Below, one piece after another: positions 9,302 to 19,913 of a DNA stretch of 64,000 nt (its first letter is position 1; every line of letters begins with the position of its first letter). The stretch is from Ancistrus triradiatus. Taxonomy: Eukaryota; Chordata; Actinopteri; Siluriformes; Loricariidae. Under the pieces are notes generated by a model. The model searched no databases. It saw nothing but the letters and a program-made list of their open reading frames with translations, and was not told where the DNA came from. The DNA is taken from NCBI GenBank assembly GCA_025084515.1, contig JAJAGP010000961.1, forward strand, positions 1 through 64,000. The letters run 5' to 3'. The translations under genes were made by a program, and so were the position numbers.

Positions 9302-10907
9302 ATCACATGGACAAAATTGTTGGTACCCCTCAGTTAATGAAAGAAAAACCCACAATGTTAACAGAAATAACTTTAATCTGACAAAAGTAATAATAAATAC
9401 AAAGTCTATGAAAATGAACAAATGAAAGTCAGACATTGCTTTTCAACCATGCTTCAACAGAATTATTAAAAAAAAATTAACTAATGAAACAGGCCTGGAC
9501 AGAAATGATGGTACCCTTAACTTAATATTTTGTTGCACAACCTTTTGAGGCAACCACTGTAATCAAACGATTCCTGTATCTGTCAATGAGACTTCTGTAC
9601 CTCTCAGCAGGTATTTTGGCCCACTCCTCATGAGCAAACTGCTCCAGTTGTCTCAGGTTTGAAGGGTGCCTTTTCCAGACGGCATGTTTCAGCTCCTTCC
9701 AAGATGCTCAATAGGATTTAGGTCAGGGCTCTTAGAAGGCCACTTCAGAATAGTCCAGTGTTTTCCTCTTAGCCATTCTTGGGTGTTTTTAGATGTTTGT
9801 TTTAGGTAATTATCCTGTTGCAAGACCCATGACCTGCTTTCTGACACTGGGCAGCACATTTCTCTCTAGATTTTCTTGATAGTCTTGAGACTTCATTGTA
9901 CCCTGCACAGATTCAAGACACCCTGGACCAGATGCAGCAAAGCAGCCCCAGAACATAACAGATCCTCCTCCATGTTCCACAACAGGCACAGTGTTCTTTT
10001 CTTGATATGCTTCATTTTTCCATCTGTGAACATACAGCTGATGTGCCTTGCCAAAAAGTTAAATTCTTGTCTCATCTGTCCTTAAGACATTCTCCCAGAA
10101 GCTTTGTGGCTTGTCAACATGTAGTTTGACAAATTCCAGTCTGGCTTTCTTATGTTTTGTTTTCAACAATGGTGTCCTCCTTGGTCGTCTCCCATTAAGT
10201 CCACTTTGGCTCAAACATCGACGGACGGTGCGTTCTGGCACTGATGTTCCCTGAGCTTGAAGTTCACCTTTAATCTCTTTAGAAGTTTTTCTTGGCTCTT
10301 TTCTTACCATTCGTATTATCCGTCTCTTTGATTTGTCATCAATTTTCCTCCTGCGTCCACGTCCAGGGAGGTTGGCTACAGTCCCATGGGTCTTAAATTT
10401 CTGAATAATATATGCAACTGTAGTAACAGGAACATCAAGCTGCTTGGAGATGGTCTTATAACCTTTCCCTTTAACATGTTTGTCTATCATTTTTTTTCTA
10501 ATCTCCTAAGACAACTCTTTCCTTTGCTACCTCTGGTCCATGTTGGGTGTGGTACACACCTTGTCACCAAACAGCACAGTGACTACCTGAAGCCCTATAT
10601 ATAGACCCACTGACTGATTACAAAATTGTAGACACCTGTGATGCTAATTAGTGAACACACCTTGATTTAACATGTCCCTTTGGTCACATTTTTCAAGGGT
10701 ACCATATCTGTCCAGGCCTGTTTCATGAGTTTATTTTTTAAAATAATTCTGTTGAAGCATGGTTGAAAAGCAATGTCTGACTTTCATTTGTTCATTTTCA
10801 TAGACTTTGTATTTATTATTACTTTTTTAAGATTAAAGTTATTTCTGTTACCCTTGTGGGTTTTTCTTTCATTAACTGAGGGGTACCAACAATTTTGTCC
10901 ACGTGTG
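9302..10907 (-). mobile_element. Tc1-like transposon A, full length, decayed
   Basis: 1.6-kb element with inverted repeats of about 170 bp. The left end begins ATCACATGGACAAAATT, and the right end is its inverse near 10,733-10,907. A TA follows at 10,908-10,909; the left TA is not preserved. The minus strand carries the transposase (about 10,541 to 9,540). Confidence 0.85.
9540..10541 (-). pseudogene. Tc1 transposase of element A, broken
   Basis: DDE-type cut-and-paste transposase. The best open part is 10,490-10,059. It holds the paired helix-turn-helix DNA-binding region (GKGYKTISKQLDVPVTTV, a GRGRRR hook, then a second helix-turn-helix ending RRCLSQSGL) and reaches the first catalytic Asp region (ENVLRTDETRI). 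The rest, including GGGS-, catalytic-Asp- and NPIE-like stretches, lies in other frames. Two stop codons follow the start ATG within the first dozen codons. Cannot make active enzyme. Confidence 0.8.
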
Positions 10908-10911
10908 TATG

Positions 10912-11395
10912 TCATGAACAAGAAACCTGGACTGCTACAAACAGGGACCGTATTGCCTTTAGAGATCAATCTGGGTTCTTTTTGGGATCTGACAACAGTC
11001 GGGTTTGAGTATGGAGGCCTCATGGTGAGAGCTTCAATTCTGCCTTTCTTGTGGAGGGACACACTGCCCCAACTGCTGGTGTGATGATCTGGGGTGCCAT
11101 CACATACAACAGTCGGTCACCTCTAGTAGTGATACAAGGGGCACTAACAACTCAGCAATATGTGCATTACATCCTGCCATGTGTTGCCTCTCATGGCAGG
11201 GCTTCCAACAGGCATTTTTCAGCAGGATAATGCTTAGCCAAGTACAGCAAGGGTTTCCCAGGAATGGTTCTGCCATATTGCAACACTTCTTTGGCCTGCC
11301 TGGTGGCCCTCTTGTGGCAAGACTCAATGTCTAATCAGACCACACCTGTCATCATTTATCTGTCTGTGATGTAACTGCATGCTGAGTTTTGTAGC
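10912..11395 (+). pseudogene. Fragment of a second, different Tc1-like transposase (B)
   Basis: Plus-strand fragment from a different Tc1 family than its neighbour. Recognisable words are RHTAPTAGVMVWGAITYNSRSPLVVIQGTL (read 11,050-11,150, quoted here as two overlapping signatures: GVMVWGAI and SRSPLVVIQG), a damaged QQDNA-like catalytic region near 11,225, and a tail reading QSDHTCH-like. It has stops and frameshifts, and no terminal repeats were found. Element A is inserted at its upstream edge. Confidence 0.7.
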
Positions 11396-11439
11396 AATCT
11401 GTCATTTGCTTTTTGTTGTCAATGAGTGCATATATATTT

Positions 11440-11620
11440 ACTTCGGGTACTCCGTTTTTGTCCCACATTCCAAAGACATTTGTTAGTTTACTTGGTGTTT
11501 CTAAAGTGCCCCTAGTGGTGAGTGTGTGTATGACTGTGTGTATGCACTATGATTGATTGTTGCCCTGTCTAGGTTTTTTTTTCCGTCTTCTGCCATGTGT
11601 CGCCGGCTAGGCACTGGCTG
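11440..11620 (+). mobile_element. SINE 3' body
   Basis: Contains the common fish SINE body: a CTCCGTTTTTGTCCCACATT-like block, CCAAAGACAT, a GTGTTTCTAAAGTGCCCCTA-like block, and a GTGTGTATG-rich stretch ending in a TGCCCTGTC block. The tRNA-like head is missing. Confidence 0.6.
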
Positions 11621-11779
11621 TCAATATCCTATTAAAGACAAATCTGACTTGGACTGTTTAAACAGAACCTTAATACCTTATGAATACATGCATTGTTTAC
11701 TGACAGCTAATTCTGACTTTAATTAGCCTACTTCAAGAGCCAAGTTCACATAATAAAAGTTGTTTTTTTCTCTCTGAAG

Positions 11780-12120
11780 TTTGTTACACACAGTGGTTCG
11801 ACCGGGACAATCCCAGTGGAATGGGAGATTATGAAACCCTGACTGACTTGAGAACTAAGTATCCAGGAAAGATCTGTGACAAACCTCTGACCATTCAGGC
11901 CATGCCTCTCTGGAGTAATTCAAACGTGAGTCAGATTTAATATGTAGGCTATGGCTGCTCTTTAATGGAGTAAATCCTGTTGGGTTGATTTCTGATTTCT
12001 CTCTCTGTCTCTCTCAGGAATAATGTAGTTTCCTGCTTTGCCTGTGTGCTGTTCTCTTAATGAATTAAAGGATGGAAGCATATTTAAAGTGTTTGTGTTT
12101 TCTGGCCTGATCTAATAAAC
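11780..12120 (+). pseudogene. WxxW-domain gene remnant A (last two exons only)
   Basis: Remnant of a WxxW gene. Exon 5 (11,780-11,925) follows an AG acceptor and starts CYTQWFDRDNPSGMGDYETL. It is 146 nt against 172 nt in the intact copies, because 26 nt near its end are missing, which shifts the frame. The last exon (from 12,018) begins normally but after about 30 nt jumps straight to the 3' untranslated end (CTGTTCTCTTAATGAATTAA), so the Cys-rich C-terminus is gone. The upstream exons are absent; the space is filled by Tc1 and SINE sequence. An ATTAAA poly(A) signal persists near 12,063. Confidence 0.8.
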
Positions 12121-12269
12121 AACTTTGCAGTAATTCCACTCAGCCAAGATGATAAGCATGGTAGTTAAGTTTAATCTACTGGGTGCATAAATTACGCTTT
12201 CATTACATAAATGATATACATTAACGTGTGACTTTCTACAGTTACCATACTGGAGTTATCTGAGCTCAT

Positions 12270-12396
12270 ACTCATTCTGGAGTGTTTCCTAGCCAGGGTC
12301 AGGGGAGGACATACAAACTCAACACAGTTGGATTCGAACTGGTGACCTTGGAGCTGTGAGGCCACAGTACTAATCACTGCACCACTGTCCCACCCA
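12270..12396 (-). mobile_element. tRNA-derived SINE head
   Basis: On the minus strand it reads GGGTGGGACAGTGGTGCAGT, then GATTAGTACTGTGGCCTCAC and a B-box-like GTTCGAATCC. These are RNA polymerase III A- and B-box features of the widespread fish tRNA-derived SINE head. It is a fragment. Confidence 0.75.
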
Positions 12397-12494
12397 AATC
12401 AAGGTATTTTTAAAGTAAATCACACATATACAATACTAGGAAAGTGTGGAAAAATGATGTAAAGTAAGAATGTTTTCAAAAATAGTGTTAATAG

Positions 12495-13200
12495 TTTATT
12501 TTTGTCAGTTAACAAACTGCAATGGGAATGAACAAAAGATACATTTAAATCAAATCAATATTTGGTGTGACCACCCTTTGCCTTCAAAACAGCATCAGTT
12601 CTAGGTACAAGTCTGGGATTTTGTAGGATTAAAGTCAGGTGTATTATTAACCAGTTATACCAAACAGTGATAATGATCATTTTCATATGTAGGTGGAAAC
12701 AGTAATTTACTAAAACAGGAACAGCTATGTAGGAGACTTAAAACTGGGTGAGGAACAGCCAAACTCTGCAACAAAGGTGAGGTTGTGGAAGACAGTTTCA
12801 TCTCACAGGTTATACACCATGGCAAGACTGAGCACAGCAACAAGACACAAAGTAGTTATAATGCATCAGCAAGGTCTCTCCCAAGGAAAGATTTCAAAGC
12901 AGACTGGGGTTTCAATATGTTATATTCAAACTCATTTGAAGAAGCACAAAGAAATAGGCAATGTTGTGGACTGCAGACAGAGTGGTTGGCCATGAAACTT
13001 AGTGCAGCAAATGAAAAACTCATAATGCTTAAATCCCTTTGAAATCAGAAGATATCCAGCAGTGTCATCAATTCAGAAGTGACAGAAATCAGTGGGACTC
13101 GGGTACACCCATCTACTGTTTAAAAAAGTCTGGCCAGAAGTGATCTTGATAGAAGAACTGCAGCCTAAGAGGAGGGTTTACTGACATTGAGGTTCTAATT
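12495..13200 (+). pseudogene. Tc1-like transposon C, 5' half
   Basis: Begins with a familiar Tc1 terminal region (ATTTGGTGTGACCACCCTTT). Then comes a transposase N-terminus at 12,819-12,995: MARLSTATRHKVVIMHQQGL, a helix-turn-helix, and a DCRQSGWP hook. Later homology in other frames (a KLSAANEK region and a VHPSTV region) ends near 13,170. Catalytic core and right inverted repeat are absent. Third distinct Tc1 family in this 4-kb stretch. Confidence 0.75.
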
Positions 13201-13339
13201 AGAAGTTTGTTATATCAGAAAACATATGCAAGTTCAAATTAAGTTGAACGAGTAGGAACTACTCAGTAGTTGTTTCATGCAATGAGAAAGGAAGAGGTTT
13301 ACTAAACTCAGATCGAGGAGTTCTATGAGTATAACATGG

Positions 13340-14720
13340 CCCCTTGTTGGGTGTTGTTCTTTTTTCAAGGCTATAAAAGAAAGGTCACAAAACCCATTAG
13401 ACAGACACTGTACAACCATCACAGTGGAGTTCAAGCATCGGTAAGCATAGGTATATTCTTGGATAAGGTGTTGACTGCTTAAGTAATTTTGCCTGTATTA
13501 TGTTGTTACAATATGATGTTTGTCCTAGACTTACTGAGCATTTTTCACTGGATATATCCTGGATTGTTTGTGTGATCTTTCTTGCAGCCCATGCTGGTAA
13601 GGAAGAGAGCAATTATTATGAATCAGTTAACTTAAATAACTCTGATATTTAGGATTGTAAGATTAAGTTCTGTCTTTTGTTCTACAGGAGCTCAGGACAT
13701 GGCCATTAAAGTTAAGATCTAAAATTTACTCACATTCATTTATACAAGTCCCTGTTGTAGTACTTTAAAACATTTAAAACGAAATTAATATTTATGTCTA
13801 AAGCCAAATAATTATACAACTGCATTATCAAAAGTGAATTTGTAGTAGAAATGTGAGTCTTCACATGCTAGGAAGAAACTGTGGTATTTACCATATTTAT
13901 TTACAAAATTAGTCTAATCGAATTATAGCTACAAACAAGACCAGAACATATTATCAGAAAAATTATTCATCTTCTACTATCAGGGCCGTAAGAGAAACAA
14001 TGGACCAGAAGAAATTTGAAAAAAGCACTTACTGCTTTATGAATTCAACAGATACATGCCAGAACTGTACATAGGATTTTGCAGTCAATTCTTAATTGTA
14101 GTAAAAAAAGACAGCAAAAGTAAATGTTAGCCTATTTCACAATGGTAATATGCAAACAACAAAAATACAAACTTCTATTAAGGAAAAAATAATCTGATTT
14201 GGACTTCTGTCTAAACAGAACCTTAGGAATACACACATTGTTTACTGACAGCTAATTATGGCTTTAATTAGCCCACTTCAAGAGCCAAGTTCACTTAATA
14301 ACAGTTGCTTTCTCTCTGTAGTTTGTTACACTCAGTGGTTCGACCAGGACGATCCAAGTAAAATCGGAGATTATGAAACCCTGGCTGACTTGAAAAAGGA
14401 GTATAAAGAGAAGATCTGTGACAAACCTCTGACCATTCAAGTCATGACTCTCTCAGGAGTCCTGCCTCAAAACACTGGACAAGTGTTTCAAGTGTGAGTT
14501 TGACTTATTTTGTAGAGTTTTTCTGGTCTTTAATGGAGTAAAGTAAGTTAGAATACTCATAATCGTCCTATGTTGATTTCTGATTCCTCTCTCTGTCTCG
14601 CTCAGGTATGACGTAGTTTCTGGCTTTACCTGTGTGAATTCTCAGTAGACTAATGGAAAACTCTGCTTGGACTACAAGGTGCGCTTTGGGTGCAGGTGCC
14701 CTTGGCCACTTCTTCCTACT
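13340..14720 (+). pseudogene. WxxW-domain gene copy B (pseudogene, most exons present)
   Basis: Has a promoter with TATAAAAG (13,372-13,379), exon 1 ending 13,440, exon 3 (13,563-13,596), exon 4 (13,688-13,710), exon 5 (14,322-14,493) and exon 6 (from 14,606). Several separate lesions make it a pseudogene. Exon 2 with the start codon is missing. The exon 3 acceptor AG has become GG. The exon 4 donor GT has become TT. Exon 6 has an in-frame TAG at 14,646-14,648, and the normal stop after TGGCCA is lost. Exon 5 keeps full length and reads CYTQWFDQDDPSKIGDYETL. Many independent defects suggest long decay. Confidence 0.85.
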
Positions 14721-16182
14721 GTTACTGAACGAGCATTCTAGGTCATTCCTGAGCAGGGAAATACAATTACCTAGACACAGCTGACCCTGATGCTTGATGT
14801 CTACAGCCATGTTGTATCAGCTTCTAATTTTTTTTGTTTCATTTCTGTGTTGCTTTCATAAAGTCCAGTTGGTAATTGTTTAGGTGAACAAACCCATCTG
14901 TACTGCATCCAGTATAGAATTGAATTCAGTTGTGAGTTGGAAATAATGAACTATTTTCCGAGTTTACTCTGAATGTGTGGTGGAATGTATTGCTGGGTTT
15001 GAATGCTGTTCTCTTAATGAATTAAAAAATGGAAGAATATTTAAAGTGTTTCTGTTTTCTGATTTGAAGTTATAAACAAATTTGCAGTAATTCCAGTCAG
15101 CAAGGTCGATAAGCATTAAGTTTAAGGTACTGGATGTTTAAATAAAGTTTTCATTAAATAAATGATGTACATTAAATTGTGACTTTCTATAGTTACCACA
15201 TTGTAGTGATTTAAAGAACCAGAACTCATGTTCATTGTGACGCATTTCCGATGTAAAATAGCTGAAGTTAAACATAGAACAAAAGCAACAATGAAGTCAC
15301 TGACGCATTTATGTTATTGTTCAGTCTGGGAAAGTCCAGATAATTACTGCCCCTTGCAGTGACAGCAATGAAGCTCCATGCACAGCCGCTTTGTGGTTTT
15401 AAGTCCCAGCTCAGCTTAGGTGAAACTTAATGAGTAAGATTACATCAAAACAAATTCATACTGTTCATATTAGTCTCCTATACCAAACACAAACTTTTTT
15501 AAGTAAATCACACAAATATGGGACAAAAATATAATATTTTCATCTTAATGCAGACAAAAACCAGAAAGACTTCACTTGGAAGCTTTTAAAATGGTATTCT
15601 TTTGATGGATTTTACTGCTATAATAAACTACTTGACCACGATGGCTAGCCAAACGCACATGATGAGCAAGATTCTTTCCCCTGTTCTGGTATAGTATGGG
15701 TGGAGCCTGTTATAACAAATATACTGACTGGATAGCAGCGATATTACAACCACGAGTGAATCAGAGTAATGAATCAGAGTGTGAATGGCAGGATTTAGGT
15801 TTGCATTGTATATTGTACTGCAATTTCACCATATATATGTTTTAAAAATCTATTAGTTGTGTTATTTATTATAAAACAGTCATGTTTTAGTTTTGTTGTT
15901 TTTATATGGAAATACAAGTACAAAATGCTCTGGTGAAAGTCTTATTTTAAACAAGACAGTTGTTCACCTCTGCATTGGTGAAATGTGCATTTCATTCTGA
16001 TGTTTGCTACGTAGTGATGTCAATTATTCTGCATATTTTGTATAATTAAATCAAGATACTCAAGTAAAAGCATAAGTACTCATCAAAAACACTTTCATAA
16101 AAGTTCTGATATTACTCTTAACTCAGGATAAGGTATAATATACTGTACTCAAAGAAAATAAAGTATGTGTTTGGCTGACACA
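14721..16182. other. 3' flank of WxxW copy B; no gene seen
   Basis: The first ~350 bases correspond to the 3' untranslated region of the intact genes, ending with an ATTAAA near 15,020 and a TTTAAAGTGTTTCTGTTTTC block shared with copies A, C and D. The rest is AT-rich unique-looking spacer in which I see no exon, RNA gene or transposon. Confidence 0.5.
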
Positions 16183-16300
16183 GCAGGTAGTGTTGGTGCT
16201 GCACATCACCAGAGATCCTGGTTTGATCCATGTTATAAGAAAGTCTCCAGTTTGATTTTCCTCTATGAACCTATGCTACCACTCTGCACCTAGAAATAAG
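16183..16300 (+). mobile_element. tRNA-derived SINE head fragment
   Basis: The block TGACACAGCAGGTAGTGTTG followed by GCTGCACATCACCAGAGATC and the B-box-like GGTTTGATCC looks like a tRNA-related SINE head. No clear body or tail. Confidence 0.5.
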
Positions 16301-16915
16301 GGAATGTGAATGGTTATATCTCTCCAAGACGACATTTCTAATTCTATTTCAAAGCAGTATGCTATTTGTTGAGTATTAACCCAAATGATGCTGTACCTCA
16401 AATCATGTTTAGAATTGTATTAATCATTCAGACATTAAATGTACTCTGAATTAGATTTCTTGTAAATAATTATCGTGTGATTTACTGCCAGAATGTAACC
16501 TGGTAAACCATGTGAAGCCTGCCTGTGTGCATGATAAAAATCTGATTAATTACCATTAAAGGTCAGCTGGTAAGTGTTTTGCTTTGAAGGTGAAAGTGAC
16601 TTATGTAAACTTGCTTTAGAACAGTAATTAAAATTACAAATGTTGTTTTTCTGCAAACACAATGTACTGAACTTCACTACACATCACTGCATGCTGAGAT
16701 TTAATGACAGCTAGGAAGGTTGTGAGAAAAGATCAATGATCTGTAAGTGTAAGTTATTTTTCTGTGGCTGTTTTAGTATGAGAATGGAAATATCAGTGCA
16801 TGTCTAAATGTTCAGATAGTGACAAAGAACTGGAGGAGGTTTACTGACCAAGAAGTTCTAACCGGATGGCTGAGATGGTTGTAAAACTGTGGAAATCTCC
16901 TGAAAGACCAGGTAC

Positions 16916-18050
16916 TGTTATGGGGGGCCTGGGAAGGCGCACCAAAAAACGGGAGAGATAACGGACTCAAGCGCGGGGGTCTACACTTCACGGCCCAAAG
17001 GAGAAGAAACGTAAAAGAAATCCCGTCACTGAGCGGGGACGTTACTGAGGAAGACCCGCCACGGGATTCGAGACCAGAGTCACAGTCTCCGGGGGCGGGG
17101 AAGCTACCGCTACGCCACAGATCCTATGACCTGTAAAGGGAAAATGATGGCAATAAGCCTACGGACAAACAAAGGAGTCGCTTTCTGGCGATCTCAAACA
17201 AAAGCGGATTAATATTAATAAAGGTAAATGTAAAGGGGAAAACGAAAGGTAAAGGAAAAGGCGGGTTAGGACCCGTCAGAACTCTATATTGAGCTGAAGG
17301 AAAAAAAAAGGCATGCACAGCGCTCAGAGCGTGCGCGAGCCTTGTGTGTGTGCGTGGGAAAAACTCTCTGTATAGAGAGCTGCCTGTGTGTGTGTGGGGG
17401 GAGCAGCGCAATGAGCACACGTCTGCCGCACGCAGAGTGTGACGAAGCTGACTGTGTGTGTGTGTGTCTGTTGCGCTCTGTGTCTACGCGCTGTGTGTGT
17501 GTGTGTGGCGAGCGACTGCGCATGTGCCCGGGGTTTCAGCGAGCCAAGCGCAATCGGCCCACGACTCTAGAACGCAAAGAATGCCTTTCTAAAGTCCAGG
17601 GGGAAGCAAGGCTATGCTTTCACTCGGGGTGCAGTAAGCACCGGAAATAATGCCGATAACAACAGGACCCGCGACATAATAATCTTACTAACGCCCTAGG
17701 GAACGGGGAAAAGCCGGAAGAATGGCCGCTGGCCCGTCCTCGGGCTGCCGAGAGACGTTAGGTGTTAGTGGCGTTACCCCGACTTTCCCTAACCTAACCG
17801 GCTAAAGCCCTAGCAGTTACCTCAAGGCTTTTGCCTTTACCACATCCCGCCTCCTGTGCGACACGGGATTACCAATATCCTTAACCAGATGCAAAGGGTA
17901 ACGCCAAACAGAAACGAGCTCTCTAACGTTCGCATATGTAGCGAGACAGTGCGCCGAAGGCCGGCATTAGGAAGCTCATTTTATAGGAGGCCGACCGCGG
18001 CGTTTAGTGGTCCCGCGGCGACCCCTAGGGGCGGGAATGCGTCCCCTGAT
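16916..18050. mobile_element. 1,135-bp CpG-rich insertion with 6-bp target duplication
   Basis: Inserted into a WxxW upstream module. The uninterrupted copy at 8.1 kb reads GACCAGGTACATTC. Here the same words are split, with AGGTAC present on both sides (16,910-16,915 and 18,051-18,056). The insert starts TGTTATGGGGGGCC and ends CCCCTGAT. It is GC- and CpG-rich with several GTGTGTG tracts (17,342-17,510), very unlike its surroundings. A TG start fits an LTR but the end is not CA, so a solo LTR is only a possibility. No conserved coding region. Confidence 0.65.
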
Positions 18051-18052
18051 AG

Positions 18053-18453
18053 GTACATTCTTAGTTATGGTGTTGACTCCACACCCTGTTGATTAAATAT
18101 CTGCATTCTTCTTGTTCTGCATGTTAAGATTTAAGAAGAAGAAGTCTGTGACCACAGAACACATTAGCAAGTTCAAATTAGGTTAATAAGTAATAATAAT
18201 AATAATAATAGTAATAATAAGTGTAGTGACAAAGGAATAGGTTTACTAAACTTGCAGTTCTTTATGGATGATTGTGAAAAAGTTGACATCTCCTGGAGGC
18301 ATATATCTAAATAAACATCTGCAGATCTACGAATTGTATGAGTATAACATGGCCACTTGTTTGAGTGTTGTCCCTTTACAGGGCTATAATAGAAGCATCA
18401 CTGAATTCATTAGACCGACACTGTACGAGCATCACAGCAGAGTTTAGGTATCG
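18053..18453 (+). promoter_or_regulatory. WxxW array module: orphan promoter and exon 1 (copy at 18.4 kb)
   Basis: Near-identical duplicate of 8,110-8,521, including TATAATAG, exon 1 ending TATCG and donor GTAAGCACAG. A TAA microsatellite at 18,186-18,221 replaces about 40 bases of the other copy. No exon 2 follows; the next acceptor-like site at about 18,530 leads into spacer. Confidence 0.65.
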
Positions 18454-18559
18454 GTAAGCACAGGTACATTATTGGTAAATGTGTTGATTCTTGAACCTCT
18501 TGATTACATCTGTGCATTCTTTGTTCCAGCAGTGTTGAACAGGGGTGTCCCCACCTGAC

Positions 18560-19490
18560 AGGAGACAGTACTTGTAGTTTTTATTCAAAAACCTCCTAGT
18601 TGTTGAGATAGTATTACATTTTCAGTATATTTTTCTAAGCATTTAATATGTGTGATATTTCTTGAAGTTCCTGAAGTGTGTGAAATTTCCTGAACACCCT
18701 AAGGAATTGTATTTTCTCTGTGCACACATTAATGAGTTTAAGAAAAGTCACAGACATAGATTGGGCCATGGTTTTGTATTTTATTCTCTGGGTTTCCAGC
18801 TTTTATCTCGTTTGCACACATTGCTTTATCCACTGAAGATCCTGCACATACTACCAGTTTGCCTCTGTATGCACAAAGGTGTATTTAATATTAATCTAAT
18901 CAGACGTTATTCCCTGCGCCTGTTTTCTCATGAGTTTGGGTGCACCAAGTACACTGGTTAAAACAGATTTGGGGCTGGCCAGACATAACATTAAAACCAA
19001 ATATAAACATTTAAAAGAGAAGTTGCATTTTTTTTTCTATAGCCCTGTTTTTTCAATCAAACTGTTGGTAGAGAAGACGTTTTTAAAAATCCTACTATAA
19101 ACAAATACAGTTCAGTTTGGCACAGGCTAATTATTTACAGCTATTTACAATTATTTAACTACAGTTAAATCTTTTAACAAGGAGCTTTTCCTCTAGATGG
19201 AACAAATTGAGCTTCTTCATCCAACAGCACTCAACATGTACATGTCTGTTAAATCTGACCTACACCAACAACTAACAATCTGTTTGTGGAGGATCCCAGT
19301 CCTTAATACTTCTCATTACAGACATCTCTCCTTGTGTAGATGTGACCTCACTCAGCTTTCCTGTCCACCTCGGTCTGGCACTGTGCAACTGTATATAGCA
19401 GGATATCTCTGGAACTGTCAGTCAGTACAAAATCACTACTGCCTATGCTACAAGTCTATCCCTTCACTTCTTGGCTCTCAGTGAGACTTT
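18560..19490. repeat. WxxW array spacer modules
   Basis: Noncoding. 18,560-19,140 repeats at 22,740-23,900 (with an insertion), 25,050-25,660 and 36,070-36,560. Shared words are CCACTGAAGATCCTGCACAT and GCCAGACATAACATTAAA. 19,150-19,490 repeats at 8,640-9,301 and 23,940-24,590. Together they join one gene unit to the next. Confidence 0.6.
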
Positions 19491-19809
19491 AATCACCTCA
19501 GAAAACACAGCAATGCCTGCTTCAGATTTCACTTTTTCCCATACATCTAGTTGGGGTGGAAGAAATGGTCTGTTTATTACTGGTAATTGGCAATTCTTTA
19601 TTTCCTCCTACATTATTTCCGAGAAGGACTGGTATGTGTTTGTCTCATGTAATCACAAAAAGGAACAGGTTTAGTGACATGATTTAGGAGTTTTACGAGA
19701 ATAAGGTAGCACCTTAGCTGGACTTTGTCCAGTTTCAGGGCTATAAGAAGCATCACATAACTCATTCGACAGATATTGGACATTGGATCACGGTGGAATT
19801 TAGGCATTG
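19490..19809 (+). promoter_or_regulatory. Promoter and noncoding exon 1 of WxxW gene C
   Basis: Upstream module shared with gene D (TTAATCACTTCAGAAA-like block, TCTAGTTGGG block). It leads to a TATA box that here reads TATAAGAA at 19,742-19,749, then exon 1, which ends GGCATTG at 19,809 before GTAAGCAAAG. The transcription start should lie about 25-30 bases after the TATA box. Confidence 0.6.
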
Positions 19810-19913
19810 GTAAGCAAAGGTAAACTCTCATTTATGGTATTGGCTCTAGAATCTCCTGGTTAAATCTGTGTGTTCTTTGCTTTTGCAGTGTTGATTTCTA
19901 GCATACACTCAGT

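Noticed and set aside
12270..12396. tRNA gene
   Set aside because: Has A- and B-box-like words but no cloverleaf or anticodon arm; fits a SINE head.
14258..14497. 79-codon frame starting MALISPLQEP as an independent gene
   Set aside because: The start is intron read-through; the real part is exon 5 of pseudogene B after the AG at 14,321.
17124..17650. Overlapping frames of 79-102 codons with Cys-Val or Thr-His repeats
   Set aside because: Produced by GT/CA microsatellites in the 1.14-kb insertion.
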